Positions 14,969 through 22,842 of a DNA stretch of 31,969 bases are shown here, in pieces. The notes beneath the pieces are model-generated. The model saw only the letters and a list, made by a program, of their open reading frames with translations. It did no database searches and was not told the origin of the DNA. Positions within the stretch are counted from its first letter, which is position 1. Each line of letters begins with the position of its first letter. The position numbers and the translations under genes were made by a program. This DNA comes from Thermofilaceae archaeon (GTDB lineage Archaea > Thermoproteota > Thermoprotei > Thermofilales > Thermofilaceae), in contig JALVKT010000109.1 of the NCBI GenBank assembly GCA_027027675.1, positions 1 through 31,969 on the forward strand. Reading direction: 5' to 3'.

Positions 14969-16123
14969 ATGTCCCAGTACCAACAGCCGCAGTGGGAGCA
15001 GGGATACATTGTATGCCCGAACTGTGGCGCTAGAAACCCGCCCGGAACCCTGTACTGCATGAGGTGCGGCGCCCCCCTAGCGTATAAGCGGTGCCCCCGC
15101 TGCGGAGCCCAGGTTCCAATAAACGCTTCTCAGTGCCCGCAGTGCGGCTACGTGTTCCAGCCCTCGAGCCTCACAGCCGTCAGGAGGACCATGGCTGGCG
15201 CCACGCCCCTACCCGGGGTGGGAGGACTGATGGAGGGGCTTAAGCTGTTCTACAACCTCGTCTTCAAGAAGAGGGGGCCGATACTCAACGTAACCTCGGA
15301 GGTCTACGCGCAGATGCCCGTTCAGGCGTACATGGAGAGGGACAAGTTTCTCTTCGCGGCCGCAGCCCTCTTCCTCATGGGGATAGGGCTCGTGCTTCTC
15401 CTCGCGGCAAGATACCCCGTCTCCCCCCTGGTCTCCCTGCTCTACGCGCTTATCCCGGCGGCAATCTACATGTGGTACATCTACAGGCACGACAGGTTCG
15501 AGCCTGAGCCACTGTGGCTCGTGATCTTCGCCTTCGCCTGGGGAGTCTTCTCATCGGTGATAGCGCTCATCCTGAACATGACGATAGTCGACGGCCTCTG
15601 CGGCGGCCTCGCCCCCTGCGCGGGCTTCACGGAGGAGCCCTCAAAGTTCCTCGGCGTATATTTGATAGCGACCCTCCCCCTGACGAGGAACGAGTTCAAC
15701 GACCACCTCGACGGCTTCCTCTACGGCGCCATGGCCGGCCTAGGCTTCGGGGTGGCGGAGAACGTCCTCTACATCTCGAGGAGCTTCGCCCAGCTCGGAA
15801 TGGGAATAGTCCTCCTCAGGGCCACAACTATACTCATGCACATGTTCACCGTAGGCCTCGCCGGGTGGTGGCTCGGATACCTCAAGATGACGGGGCGCCC
15901 CCTGAACACCCCGCTCTCCCTCGTCGGAATGCTCTACGGGATAGCAATCCACTTCACGTGGAACAGCCTGGGCTACATATTCGGGCCCGCGGCGCTCCTC
16001 ATAGTGATCATAGCCGGCCCCCTCATGCTCTGGTACAGCCACAAGATACTCAGCGCGGCGCTTCTGGACGAGTACTACTGGGGCTTCGCCCAGGGCTACG
16101 CCCCCAGAGAAAGGTTCAAGTAA
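14969..16123 (+). CDS. PrsW family intramembrane metalloprotease with two N-terminal zinc ribbons
   Basis: PrsW belongs to MEROPS M82, in the Abi/CAAX-protease superfamily; bacterial PrsW starts cleavage of the anti-sigma factor RsiW. The 384 residues begin with a short Gln-rich tail and two zinc ribbons (Cys16, 19, 30, 33 and Cys42, 45, 56, 59). The polytopic domain spans about 125-365. The catalytic motifs are intact: EEPSK (Glu222, Glu223, Lys226), FGVAEN (Glu264), His291 in ILMHMF, and His328 in IHFTWN. The conserved EFNDHLDG is at 242-249. The gene is divergent from its degenerate homologue, and the C-termini match (WGFAQGYAPRERFK against WGYARGRAPVER). The zinc ribbons are extra to the usual bacterial PrsW and probably lie in the cytoplasm. 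The archaeal substrate is unknown. Convergent with GH38. Confidence 0.9.
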   Translation: MSQYQQPQWEQGYIVCPNCGARNPPGTLYCMRCGAPLAYKRCPRCGAQVPINASQCPQCGYVFQPSSLTAVRRTMAGATPLPGVGGLMEGLKLFYNLVFKKRGPILNVTSEVYAQMPVQAYMERDKFLFAAAALFLMGIGLVLLLAARYPVSPLVSLLYALIPAAIYMWYIYRHDRFEPEPLWLVIFAFAWGVFSSVIALILNMTIVDGLCGGLAPCAGFTEEPSKFLGVYLIATLPLTRNEFNDHLDGFLYGAMAGLGFGVAENVLYISRSFAQLGMGIVLLRATTILMHMFTVGLAGWWLGYLKMTGRPLNTPLSLVGMLYGIAIHFTWNSLGYIFGPAALLIVIIAGPLMLWYSHKILSAALLDEYYWGFAQGYAPRERFK

Positions 16124-16128
16124 AAAAT

Positions 16129-18510
16129 CTAAAGCGTTTTTTCCACAACCACCTTTACCGTTGCAACCTCCCTGGGCCCAAGCTTCACCCTCACCAGGTT
16201 CTCCCCGTGCTCCACCCGCTCAAGCTCCTCGCCGCCATGCAGCGCGCGCCACGCCGACACCACGCGTGCCGGGAGCTTCACCTCCGCGTCGACGCTGCCC
16301 GGCTCAGGGTTGTATAGCCTCAGCAGGTACGTATTCCCGCCTAGAGGCACCACCGCCGCCAATACGGCGCCGCTCGACGAGGCGAAGCCGTGCTCCTCGC
16401 CGTAGAGACCCGAGCCCTCCTCGTCAGCCCTCCAGACTAGCGGGGGCCTCGTAAACTCCATTGCCAGCCTCTCAACAGTGGAGAGACCGCTGACGCCGTC
16501 CAGGGCGGCCACACCCATCCTCGCCTCGTGGCGCCCCTGGTCAGTGTAGCCCTCGTCGCCGCCGCTTATGGGCTCGGGGTACTTCGGCGCCCGTATAAGG
16601 CTCAGCCCCACGTGGCCGCAGCCGTAGCTGTACCCGTAGACCGTGTCGCTGAAGACGGCGAGCCCCCTCGTCTCCGTGTAGGGCGCGTAGACCCAGTTTC
16701 TCGCCGGGACTTCCCACATGGCCCTGTCGAAGAGCGAGGCGGCGGCGCTGCAGGGCGGCCTCCTCTCCGTCCAGCCGTAGGGCTGGTCGAAGTAGATAGT
16801 GGACGGGCTTGAGGCGAAGGGCACGATTAGCTTCACCAGCCTGTGGGCTGCGTGCCAATCAACCTGTACCCTAAGCTCAACCCAGGGGGACGCGCCGTCG
16901 ACGCGCCAGGTTGCAGTGAAGAGGCTGTCACGCCTGCCCTCCTGCCTATACCTGTACCTGGCCACCACCTCGACCAGGGAGCCGCCGAGCCGCTTAACCC
17001 TGAACTCCTCCGGCTTGTCGAGGACCACGTACTCAGCCCCTCCCGGCCTGTGGGTGTGGAAGAGCTCCCACGCGTCAAATAGTGTCGCGTCAAGCCCTCC
17101 CTTAATAGTCCTCCTCCCGGGCAGCGGCTCGTCAACATACACGTGGAGGAGCACCGGCGCGCCCAGCGCCTCCCAGCCGCCCCTCCTCAACGAGTAGAGG
17201 GCCCCCGTCCGGCTGTCGAACCGCGCCTCGAAGAACCTGTTTGAGACCGTTACGCTTCTCCCCTCCTGCGATACGGATACGCTGTACCCCTCGCTGTGCC
17301 TTGCAGGCGTGTAGCCTAGGGGCGGTATCGGGCCAGCATGTATAACGCCCTCCTCGAGGGCTAGCACGGCCTCCCTCCTCCACGGCAGGGTGTTAAGCAC
17401 GTATACCCTTCCCCTCTTGGTGTCGCCGAGCCTGAGCAGGCTCTTAACTGAGGAGGCTATCGTGGAGACCGCCCTGTCCCGGATGCGCGCCAGTATTTTC
17501 TCCGCCTCCTCGTAGACCTCCCTGATGGAGGAGCCGGAGATTATGTCGTGAAATGCTAGGACGAGCAGGTCAGCCCACGTGTTCTCCAGGGCCGCCGCCC
17601 CCGCGTCGCTGGCCAGCCCCATCATGGAGGCCATCGAGTACAACGCCTCGGCGTCGAGGAGCAGGTTCTCCGCCTGCCTAAACCTCCTCTTAAACCCGGC
17701 CTGCGTCGTCCACACGCCCCTGTGGTACTGGAGGTACAGCTCACCCTCCCATACGGGCAGCTTGTACCCCGCCTCCTCCACGGCCCTGAAGAACTCGTCG
17801 GGCCCGGCGGGCCGCGCGTACCCCTCCTCGACCATCTTGTCCGCCTGGGCCGCCATCTCCTCGTCCAACCCTCCCCCGTGGTCCCCGTAGCCGTAGAGGG
17901 TGTAGACCGTGTCGAAGCCGTTTGACCGCATCTCCGCCAGCTCTTCCTCCACGCGCTCCCTGGAGAGGCTCCCCGAGTACCCCCCGGGCGAGATGTACGC
18001 TAGGAGCGACTTTCCGTCGGGGCCACGCCACCTGAAAAGCCTGTATGGGAAGAGTATGACGTCGTTCCAGTTCAGCTTCTGAGTATAGAAGTATTTGACG
18101 CCGCAGCCAGCCGCCAGTGAGGGGAGGGTGTTTGAGAAGCCGAAGCTGTCGGGGAGCCACAGGGTCTTCGGGTCGACGGAGAACTTCTCCCTGAAGTATC
18201 GCTGCGCATACACTATCTCCCTTATGATCGTCTCGCCCGACGGCATGTACGCGTCCGTCTCGACGAAGGGGAGGGTTACCTTCCACCTCCCACTCTTCAC
18301 CGCCTCAACGATCCTCTTGAATAGCTGGGGGTGGTACCTCTCCATCCACCTATAGTATAGCGCGCTACTCTGGACATAGACGACCCCGGGGTGCCTCTCA
18401 AGGAGGTCGAGAACCTTGCTGAAGCTCTCAGAGCACACCTTAATGGTCTCCTCAAGCGTCCAGAGCCACGCCGCGTCGATGTGCGAGTGCGCGGCTATGA
18501 AAACCCTCAT
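16129..18510 (-). CDS. glycoside hydrolase family 38 alpha-mannosidase
   Basis: Retaining zinc-dependent alpha-mannosidase of 793 residues. The active site is complete: HSHIDAAWLW supplies zinc ligands His10 and Asp12, LWLPDSFGFSN supplies nucleophile and zinc ligand Asp121, and AFHDIISGSS supplies His321. The acid-base region contains GYGDHGGG (207-214). The central three-helix region follows, then long beta-sandwich domains to the C-terminus (EVATVKVVVEKT). The protein has no signal peptide and lacks the N-terminal extra domain of some bacterial members, so it is intracellular. Substrates could be mannosyl glycans, glycolipid or compatible-solute glycosides. It is the last gene of an apparent minus-strand operon, 21 bases after the amidohydrolase. 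It converges with the PrsW gene, leaving a 5-base spacer. Confidence 0.95.
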   Translation of the reverse strand: MRVFIAAHSHIDAAWLWTLEETIKVCSESFSKVLDLLERHPGVVYVQSSALYYRWMERYHPQLFKRIVEAVKSGRWKVTLPFVETDAYMPSGETIIREIVYAQRYFREKFSVDPKTLWLPDSFGFSNTLPSLAAGCGVKYFYTQKLNWNDVILFPYRLFRWRGPDGKSLLAYISPGGYSGSLSRERVEEELAEMRSNGFDTVYTLYGYGDHGGGLDEEMAAQADKMVEEGYARPAGPDEFFRAVEEAGYKLPVWEGELYLQYHRGVWTTQAGFKRRFRQAENLLLDAEALYSMASMMGLASDAGAAALENTWADLLVLAFHDIISGSSIREVYEEAEKILARIRDRAVSTIASSVKSLLRLGDTKRGRVYVLNTLPWRREAVLALEEGVIHAGPIPPLGYTPARHSEGYSVSVSQEGRSVTVSNRFFEARFDSRTGALYSLRRGGWEALGAPVLLHVYVDEPLPGRRTIKGGLDATLFDAWELFHTHRPGGAEYVVLDKPEEFRVKRLGGSLVEVVARYRYRQEGRRDSLFTATWRVDGASPWVELRVQVDWHAAHRLVKLIVPFASSPSTIYFDQPYGWTERRPPCSAAASLFDRAMWEVPARNWVYAPYTETRGLAVFSDTVYGYSYGCGHVGLSLIRAPKYPEPISGGDEGYTDQGRHEARMGVAALDGVSGLSTVERLAMEFTRPPLVWRADEEGSGLYGEEHGFASSSGAVLAAVVPLGGNTYLLRLYNPEPGSVDAEVKLPARVVSAWRALHGGEELERVEHGENLVRVKLGPREVATVKVVVEKTL

Positions 18511-18531
18511 CCCTTTCGATACCCCCGAAGC

Positions 18532-19758
18532 CTAGATATTCTTGCCGCGCCGCCCCAAGGCCTCCACAACGTGCCCTTCAGCCTCCTCGATGGCGGCGAG
18601 AAGCCCCTGCCTGGCTTCGGGCGAGTATACCACGCGGCCTCCAACAATTACGGTGTGCACGTCGCACCCGCAGGAGGAGTATACGAGGTGGCTCTCAAGC
18701 CTCTCAGGCGACAAGGGCCTGAGCCTGGGGGACGACGCGTCCAGGAGGACTATGTCAGCCAGGTAGCCGGGCCTGACCGCGCCGCCCCTGAGGCCCAGCA
18801 TCCTATACCCGTTCACCGTGGCCATCGCCAGCGCGTCCCGGGCGCCGACCCGCGTATGCCAGTAGTTGTTCCGCGAGAGAAGCACGGCCATCCTCATCTC
18901 CCTGAAAACGTCGAGGGAATTGTTGCTTGCAGGCCCGTCCGTGCCCAGCGCCACGTTTATGCCTGCGTCCAGCATCTCACGGAGCGGCACGAAGCCCCCC
19001 GTTGCAAGCTTCATGTTACTCGAGGGGCAATGCACCGCCGTCGCGCCAGACTCCTCTATGAGCCTGAGCTCCCAGCTCGTAACCCATCCCAGGTGCACCA
19101 GCGACGTGTAGGGGCGCAGGAAGCCCTGCCTCTCAAGCAGCTCCACGGGGAAGACGCCGTACCTCTCCTTTACACTGTAAACCTCGTCCCGCGTCTCCGA
19201 CGCATGCGTGGCGAGGAGGGCGCCGTGCCTCTCCGCGAGGCGGGCCGCCTCCCGGTAAAGCTCGGGCTGGGAGGTATAGGGGGCGTGCACGCTGACTATC
19301 CTCCCCACAACGCCGCCCATCTCGGCAAGAGCCGCCAGTACACTCTCGCCCTTCGACAGCTTCTCACTCGAAGCCTCGCCGGCAAAGACGGGGCCAGTGT
19401 ATAGTCTCACGCCAAGCTCCGCCGCCGCCCTCGCCGTCTCCAAGGGGTGGAAATACATGTCCACCACGGCGGTTACGCCGTTCATGAGCATCTCTGCAAG
19501 CGCCGCTCTCGACGCATGGTACACCAGGCTGGGAGTGAGCAGCTCCTCAGCCTCCCACACGCCGCGGAGCCACTCCATCAGCTCTCCCTCGTCGTAGAGG
19601 CCCCTCAGCGCCCACATGGCTGCGTGCGTGTGTGCATTTACGAGACCAGGCACGGCTATGAGACGCCGGCAGTCAACCTCGTCGCCCCCGCCCCCCAAGC
19701 CCTTCCCGACCCCCGCTATAACGCCTCCCTCGAGGAGGATGTCCACGTCCTCGGCCAC
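18532..19758 (-). CDS. amidohydrolase (MtaD/SsnA-like nucleoside deaminase family)
   Basis: Metal-dependent hydrolase of the TIM-barrel amidohydrolase superfamily, probably a 5'-methylthioadenosine/S-adenosylhomocysteine or adenosine-type deaminase. Metal and catalytic residues are visible: NAHTHAAM (His43, His45), SVHAPYTS, THASET (His185 and Glu188), HCPSSNMKL and GTDGPASNN (Asp274). The substrate is not certain; chlorohydrolase and guanine deaminase relatives share these motifs. The only usable start in frame is GTG 19758. However, the in-frame codons just upstream read RRCRYALLEPGR, which is what the missing first beta-strands of the family look like, and no ATG, GTG or TTG is present there. 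The true start may be non-standard or affected by a sequence error. It follows Dph6 and precedes GH38. Confidence 0.87.
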   Translation of the reverse strand: MAEDVDILLEGGVIAGVGKGLGGGGDEVDCRRLIAVPGLVNAHTHAAMWALRGLYDEGELMEWLRGVWEAEELLTPSLVYHASRAALAEMLMNGVTAVVDMYFHPLETARAAAELGVRLYTGPVFAGEASSEKLSKGESVLAALAEMGGVVGRIVSVHAPYTSQPELYREAARLAERHGALLATHASETRDEVYSVKERYGVFPVELLERQGFLRPYTSLVHLGWVTSWELRLIEESGATAVHCPSSNMKLATGGFVPLREMLDAGINVALGTDGPASNNSLDVFREMRMAVLLSRNNYWHTRVGARDALAMATVNGYRMLGLRGGAVRPGYLADIVLLDASSPRLRPLSPERLESHLVYSSCGCDVHTVIVGGRVVYSPEARQGLLAAIEEAEGHVVEALGRRGKNI

Positions 19759-19792
19759 CCTGCCCGGCTCGAGAAGCGCGTACCTGCACCGC

Positions 19793-20518
19793 CTAAGAAG
19801 AAGCCCCGCCGTGGACCACCACCTTTTCCTCCAGCCACGCCTCCTCTATGAGGAAGCGCCACTCATAGTCTCCCACGCGCTCCACCCGGCCCCTCACGGC
19901 GAGCCTTTTCTTGAAGAGGGGGGCGTCGAGCACCAGGGTCTCCGCCTCTCCCCCCTCGAAGGCTGGGTTGAAGCCGTACCTTTTAGCCCTGCCAAGTATC
20001 TCTTCGAGGAGCGAGGCGTCGACTGGGCGGCCGAGGAGGGAGCCGTCCATCCCGTAGGCGGAGGCCGAGGTCAAAATGAAACGGAAACCGTGGCGCACGA
20101 GGCTCCTCATGTACTCCTCCTGGTCCTTCCTCCAGAGCGGCGAGTACACCTTCAGCCCCACCCTGTGCGCGACAATGTTTATGTTCATCCTCTGATAGTC
20201 CGAGAGGAGCGCCCCGGTAACGACGCCGTAGACGCCGTATCGTATCCTGGCTTCGCGGAGCGCCGATTCCAGGTCGCGCAGCTCCTCCCCCCTCACCCCG
20301 CTGGTCTCGACGTATATGAGCGGCATACCGAGAGCCTCTGCCTGGAGCCTTGTAAGCTCCACCGCTGGCCTGTGGAACATCCACGAGTCGGGGCGAGAAG
20401 GCTTAAGCGTAACCAGGACTTCCGGGGAAAAGCCCTTGAGGAAGGCCCAGTGCAGCGCGTAGGTGCTGTCCTTCCCGCCAGAGAAGAGGGAGGCTATTTT
20501 AATCCCCCGGTAGGGCAT
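19793..20518 (-). CDS. dph6: diphthine--ammonia ligase family protein (Dph6-type ATP pyrophosphatase)
   Basis: Dph6 catalyses the last step of diphthamide synthesis on elongation factor 2, joining ammonia to diphthine with ATP. The 241 residues start with the PP-loop SGGKDSTYALHWA (positions 14-26). The family signature at about 70-75 is YVETSG, with VVTGALLSDYQR near 104-115 and a late FEGGEAETLVLDAP near 200-213. The ATG at 20518 lies inside the end of the HIT gene (20-base overlap), so translation is probably coupled. The stop at 19793-19795 is followed after 34 bases by the amidohydrolase start. Some members of this family have uncertain substrates, so the role in diphthamide synthesis is a family-based assignment. 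Confidence 0.9.
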   Translation of the reverse strand: MPYRGIKIASLFSGGKDSTYALHWAFLKGFSPEVLVTLKPSRPDSWMFHRPAVELTRLQAEALGMPLIYVETSGVRGEELRDLESALREARIRYGVYGVVTGALLSDYQRMNINIVAHRVGLKVYSPLWRKDQEEYMRSLVRHGFRFILTSASAYGMDGSLLGRPVDASLLEEILGRAKRYGFNPAFEGGEAETLVLDAPLFKKRLAVRGRVERVGDYEWRFLIEEAWLEEKVVVHGGASS

Positions 20519-20900
20519 CCCGTATCATCCTCGCCAGCTTCTCCCCCTCCTCGGGCTCTAGGGGGCGCCTCCACGTCTTCTCCACACCGTAGGGTATCAC
20601 GTGGATGTGCACGTGAAATATCACCTGGCCGGCGGCGGCGCCGTTGTTGGCGAGTATCCGGACGCCGGGGGCGTCGAGCGCCTTCATGAGGGCTATGGCT
20701 ATCCTCTTCGCGAGTGATATCATCTCCGCGAGTACGTCGTCCGGCGTGTCGGTTATGTCCCTGTAGTGCTGGACTGGGACGACGAGGGTGTGGCCCCTGT
20801 AGAGGGGGTAGCGGTCGAGAAATGCGACTACGCGTTCCCCCCTGTAGACGAAGTGCGCGGGGCGGCGGCCCTGGATTATCTCGCAGAAGACGCAGCCCAT
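20499..20900 (-). CDS. HIT family nucleotide hydrolase
   Basis: Histidine triad protein of 133 residues, a small nucleotide-binding hydrolase or transferase of the HINT/FHIT type. The N-terminal zinc-type pair C3-x2-C6 (CVFCEIIQGRRPAHFVY) is typical of the HINT branch. The triad is FHVHIHVIP, with His96, His98 and His100. The middle has RYPLYRGHTLVVPVQHYRDI as expected. ATG 20900 is preferred over the TTG at 20903. An A/T-rich AAATATAT lies only 15-22 bases before the ATG, too close for a normal archaeal TATA box, so the promoter is unclear. First gene of the apparent operon HIT - Dph6 - amidohydrolase - GH38. Confidence 0.93.
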   Translation of the reverse strand: MGCVFCEIIQGRRPAHFVYRGERVVAFLDRYPLYRGHTLVVPVQHYRDITDTPDDVLAEMISLAKRIAIALMKALDAPGVRILANNGAAAGQVIFHVHIHVIPYGVEKTWRRPLEPEEGEKLARMIRDALPGD

Positions 20901-20961
20901 CAAGCTTCCCAGAGAAATATATGGGGGAGAAAAAATCCTTTCCGCCCGGCGCCCTCTTCCC

Positions 20962-21441
20962 CTATGTGGTTGGGCCCGCTGTTACGCCGAAGAATGCCTT
21001 GACGTGCGGCTTGAAGAAGTAGTAGAGTATTATGCCGTCTATTATCAGCGATACTACGCTCCCCACGTTGCCGGAGACTAGGGATGCTATCGCGATCAGT
21101 AGCCCGAGCGCTGTGAAGATTACTGTGAGCCACCAGGCCCAGCCGGCGCCCTTCCAGAGGCCCCAGCCTATGATTAGCTCTATTACTCCGCCCACTATGA
21201 GGGCTATCCCTAGGGCCGCGGCGAGGAACGCGGGGAAGCCTGGTACTCCATGGATCATTGCAGTGGCGAAGGCCGCTCCAAGCGCAGCCGCGAGTATGCC
21301 GACGAGGATTAGGAGTATGCCCCCGAGAAACGCTAGGACCGCGAGTATTGTTACGCCGAGAGGCCTTTCAGGCTTTACGCCGCCAGTCACGGGTGGAGGC
21401 TGCTGCCCCCACTCCTGGGGCTGGCCATATTCTACGCTCAT
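20962..21441 (-). CDS. four-helix integral membrane protein
   Basis: Hypothetical membrane protein of 159 residues. A Gln/Pro-rich hydrophilic tail of about 25 residues (GQPQEWGQQPPPVTGG) precedes four hydrophobic helices at roughly 27-53, 68-92, 100-122 and 125-145. The ends are WAWWLTVIFTALGLLIAI and GSVVSLIIDGIILYYFF, similar in arrangement to small archaeal four-helix membrane families (DUF2127-like), but I cannot assign one. No catalytic motif is seen. The gene stands alone between HIT and PmbA, reading on the minus strand with its own TATA-like box. The Gln/Pro/Trp-rich N-terminus is reminiscent of the tail of the PrsW protein at 14969 (MSQYQQPQWEQG), perhaps by chance. Confidence 0.8.
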   Translation of the reverse strand: MSVEYGQPQEWGQQPPPVTGGVKPERPLGVTILAVLAFLGGILLILVGILAAALGAAFATAMIHGVPGFPAFLAAALGIALIVGGVIELIIGWGLWKGAGWAWWLTVIFTALGLLIAIASLVSGNVGSVVSLIIDGIILYYFFKPHVKAFFGVTAGPTT

Positions 21442-21469
21442 TGCAGGATAAAATGTGATAGATAACCAT

Positions 21470-21479
21470 TTAAATGTTT
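21470..21479 (-). promoter_or_regulatory. TATA-like box of the four-helix membrane protein
   Basis: CATTTAAATG is a perfect palindrome centred about 33 bases before the ATG at 21441. A leader of about 7 bases is implied. Confidence 0.55.
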
Positions 21480-21504
21480 CATACTGGGACTACAGACGAA
21501 AAGC

Positions 21505-21543
21505 TCTGAAAAATTATAAAGAATTACTTCTACTAACGCCCTA
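21505..21543 (-). terminator. T-rich region after PmbA
   Basis: After the PmbA stop (21544-21546) the minus strand carries TTCTTTATAATTTTTC, about 25-40 bases downstream. This is the most T-rich non-coding stretch here and is a plausible intrinsic terminator without a hairpin. The whole gap 21442-21543 otherwise shows only the promoter at 21470. Confidence 0.4.
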
Positions 21544-22842
21544 TTATGTCGGGGAAAAACTCACACCGCTGATAGCTATTGGGGGCGCATACACTCCGGA
21601 CCTGAAGCCCTGCTCGCCGCCCACCGAGACTATCCTCCCAAGCATGGAGTAAAGGTCGTCGCTAACGGACACCTCGGCCACGGGCCTCGAGTCCCCGCAG
21701 CACAGGTATACGCCCTGCTTTACCACTACAGAGACAACCCCGTCCTCGTGCCGTATGTCGCCGGTAAGGTACCTCGCGTAGACCGCCCGCTCGGCCTCCT
21801 CCAGCGGGCTTCCCCTGCCGGGCTCCACCACGATGTTTGTGGGGGACACTGAGAGTAGGCCGTAGGAGTTCCCCGTAGCCTCCACCCCTAGGAGCCTCGC
21901 ATAGTACGTGTTCGCAATGTAGCTTTTCAGGACGCCCCGCTCCACAGCGGCTGTGCGCCTCCTACCCGTACCCTCCCCGTCAAAGGGGGAGGTGCCTGGC
22001 GCCCACGGAAGAGTGCCATCGTCTATCACCGTGAGGGTCTGGGCGGCCACCTCCTCGCCCAGCTTGCCTGCAAAGCGGCTGCTCCCCATCCACACGTTCT
22101 CCCCGTTGTACGCGTCGGCCACCGCCGAGAGGAAGTAGCTTAGCGCTCCCCAGTCGAGTATTAGCCAGCCCTCGAAGGGCTCCACCTTCTCCGGGTTAAG
22201 GCTTTCACGCGCCCACCTAGAAACCCTTGCCGCCAGCCCCGTAGAGGCCTCCTCGAAGCCTTTGAACCTCCTCGTCGAGTAGAAGTCTTCAGCTATGCTG
22301 CCGACAACGCCGCCCTCCACGGCGTTCGCGGCCATGAAGGATGAGAGACTCGTGGCGCGGTACTCGAGGCTATGCCCCCTGCTCGACGCAAGGCTCACAC
22401 GCGTCTCCGCCGCCTCCACCAGCGCCATGGGAACCCTGACCCGGGCCTCCACGGCTTCGCCGAGCATCCCTCTAAGCAGCTGGGAGAGCTCCTCCGGCCC
22501 GAGGGCCGCCGCCTCTGGGTCGTAGACCTGCACCTGCGGCACAGGCGAGGGGTCGGGCAGCCCGCTCCAGTGGGGGTTCTCGCCGGCCGCCCTGGCCGCT
22601 GAGACCGCGCTCGCCGCAAGCCTCTCGGGCTCCACGGCAACCGCTGTCGCAGAGGCCGACGCCACCCGTTTACCGACTATGACGGTCAGGGTCACCCCGC
22701 TTCTCACGCCGCTCTCCGCGCTCTTTGGCCGCCCGTTCTCAGCCTCAACCTTCATGCTCCTAAGCTCGGTGTACACGGCGACTGCCTCGTCGGCCCCTCC
22801 ACGTAGGGCCTCGGCTACCAGGCGCTCCACGTCTACGCTCAT
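21544..22842 (-). CDS. PmbA/TldE-type metalloprotease subunit
   Basis: Non-catalytic partner of TldD in the TldD/PmbA (TldE) complex, which degrades unfolded peptides or processes modified peptides. The protein has 432 residues from ATG 22842. It aligns in architecture with TldD (N-terminal domain around SAESGVRSGVTLTVIVGKRV, C-terminal SGVYAPPIAISGVSFSPT) but has no HExxxH; the corresponding region reads GWLILDWGALSYFL. The Met codon overlaps the TldD stop by four bases (ATGA), so both are made from one mRNA. The open frame extends about 26 codons upstream of this ATG, but that part lies within tldD and is not needed. Gene pairs like this are usual in archaea. Confidence 0.9.
   Translation of the reverse strand: MSVDVERLVAEALRGGADEAVAVYTELRSMKVEAENGRPKSAESGVRSGVTLTVIVGKRVASASATAVAVEPERLAASAVSAARAAGENPHWSGLPDPSPVPQVQVYDPEAAALGPEELSQLLRGMLGEAVEARVRVPMALVEAAETRVSLASSRGHSLEYRATSLSSFMAANAVEGGVVGSIAEDFYSTRRFKGFEEASTGLAARVSRWARESLNPEKVEPFEGWLILDWGALSYFLSAVADAYNGENVWMGSSRFAGKLGEEVAAQTLTVIDDGTLPWAPGTSPFDGEGTGRRRTAAVERGVLKSYIANTYYARLLGVEATGNSYGLLSVSPTNIVVEPGRGSPLEEAERAVYARYLTGDIRHEDGVVSVVVKQGVYLCCGDSRPVAEVSVSDDLYSMLGRIVSVGGEQGFRSGVYAPPIAISGVSFSPT

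Noticed and set aside
18391..20689. Long plus-strand frames at 18391-19404 and 19616-20689
   Set aside because: They overlap well-supported minus-strand genes (GH38, amidohydrolase, Dph6, HIT) and are Arg/Pro-rich shadows.
20914..20922. AAATATAT as the TATA box of the HIT gene
   Set aside because: It is only 15-22 bases before ATG 20900, too near for an archaeal TATA box at the usual distance; it may be chance or serve an undetected start.
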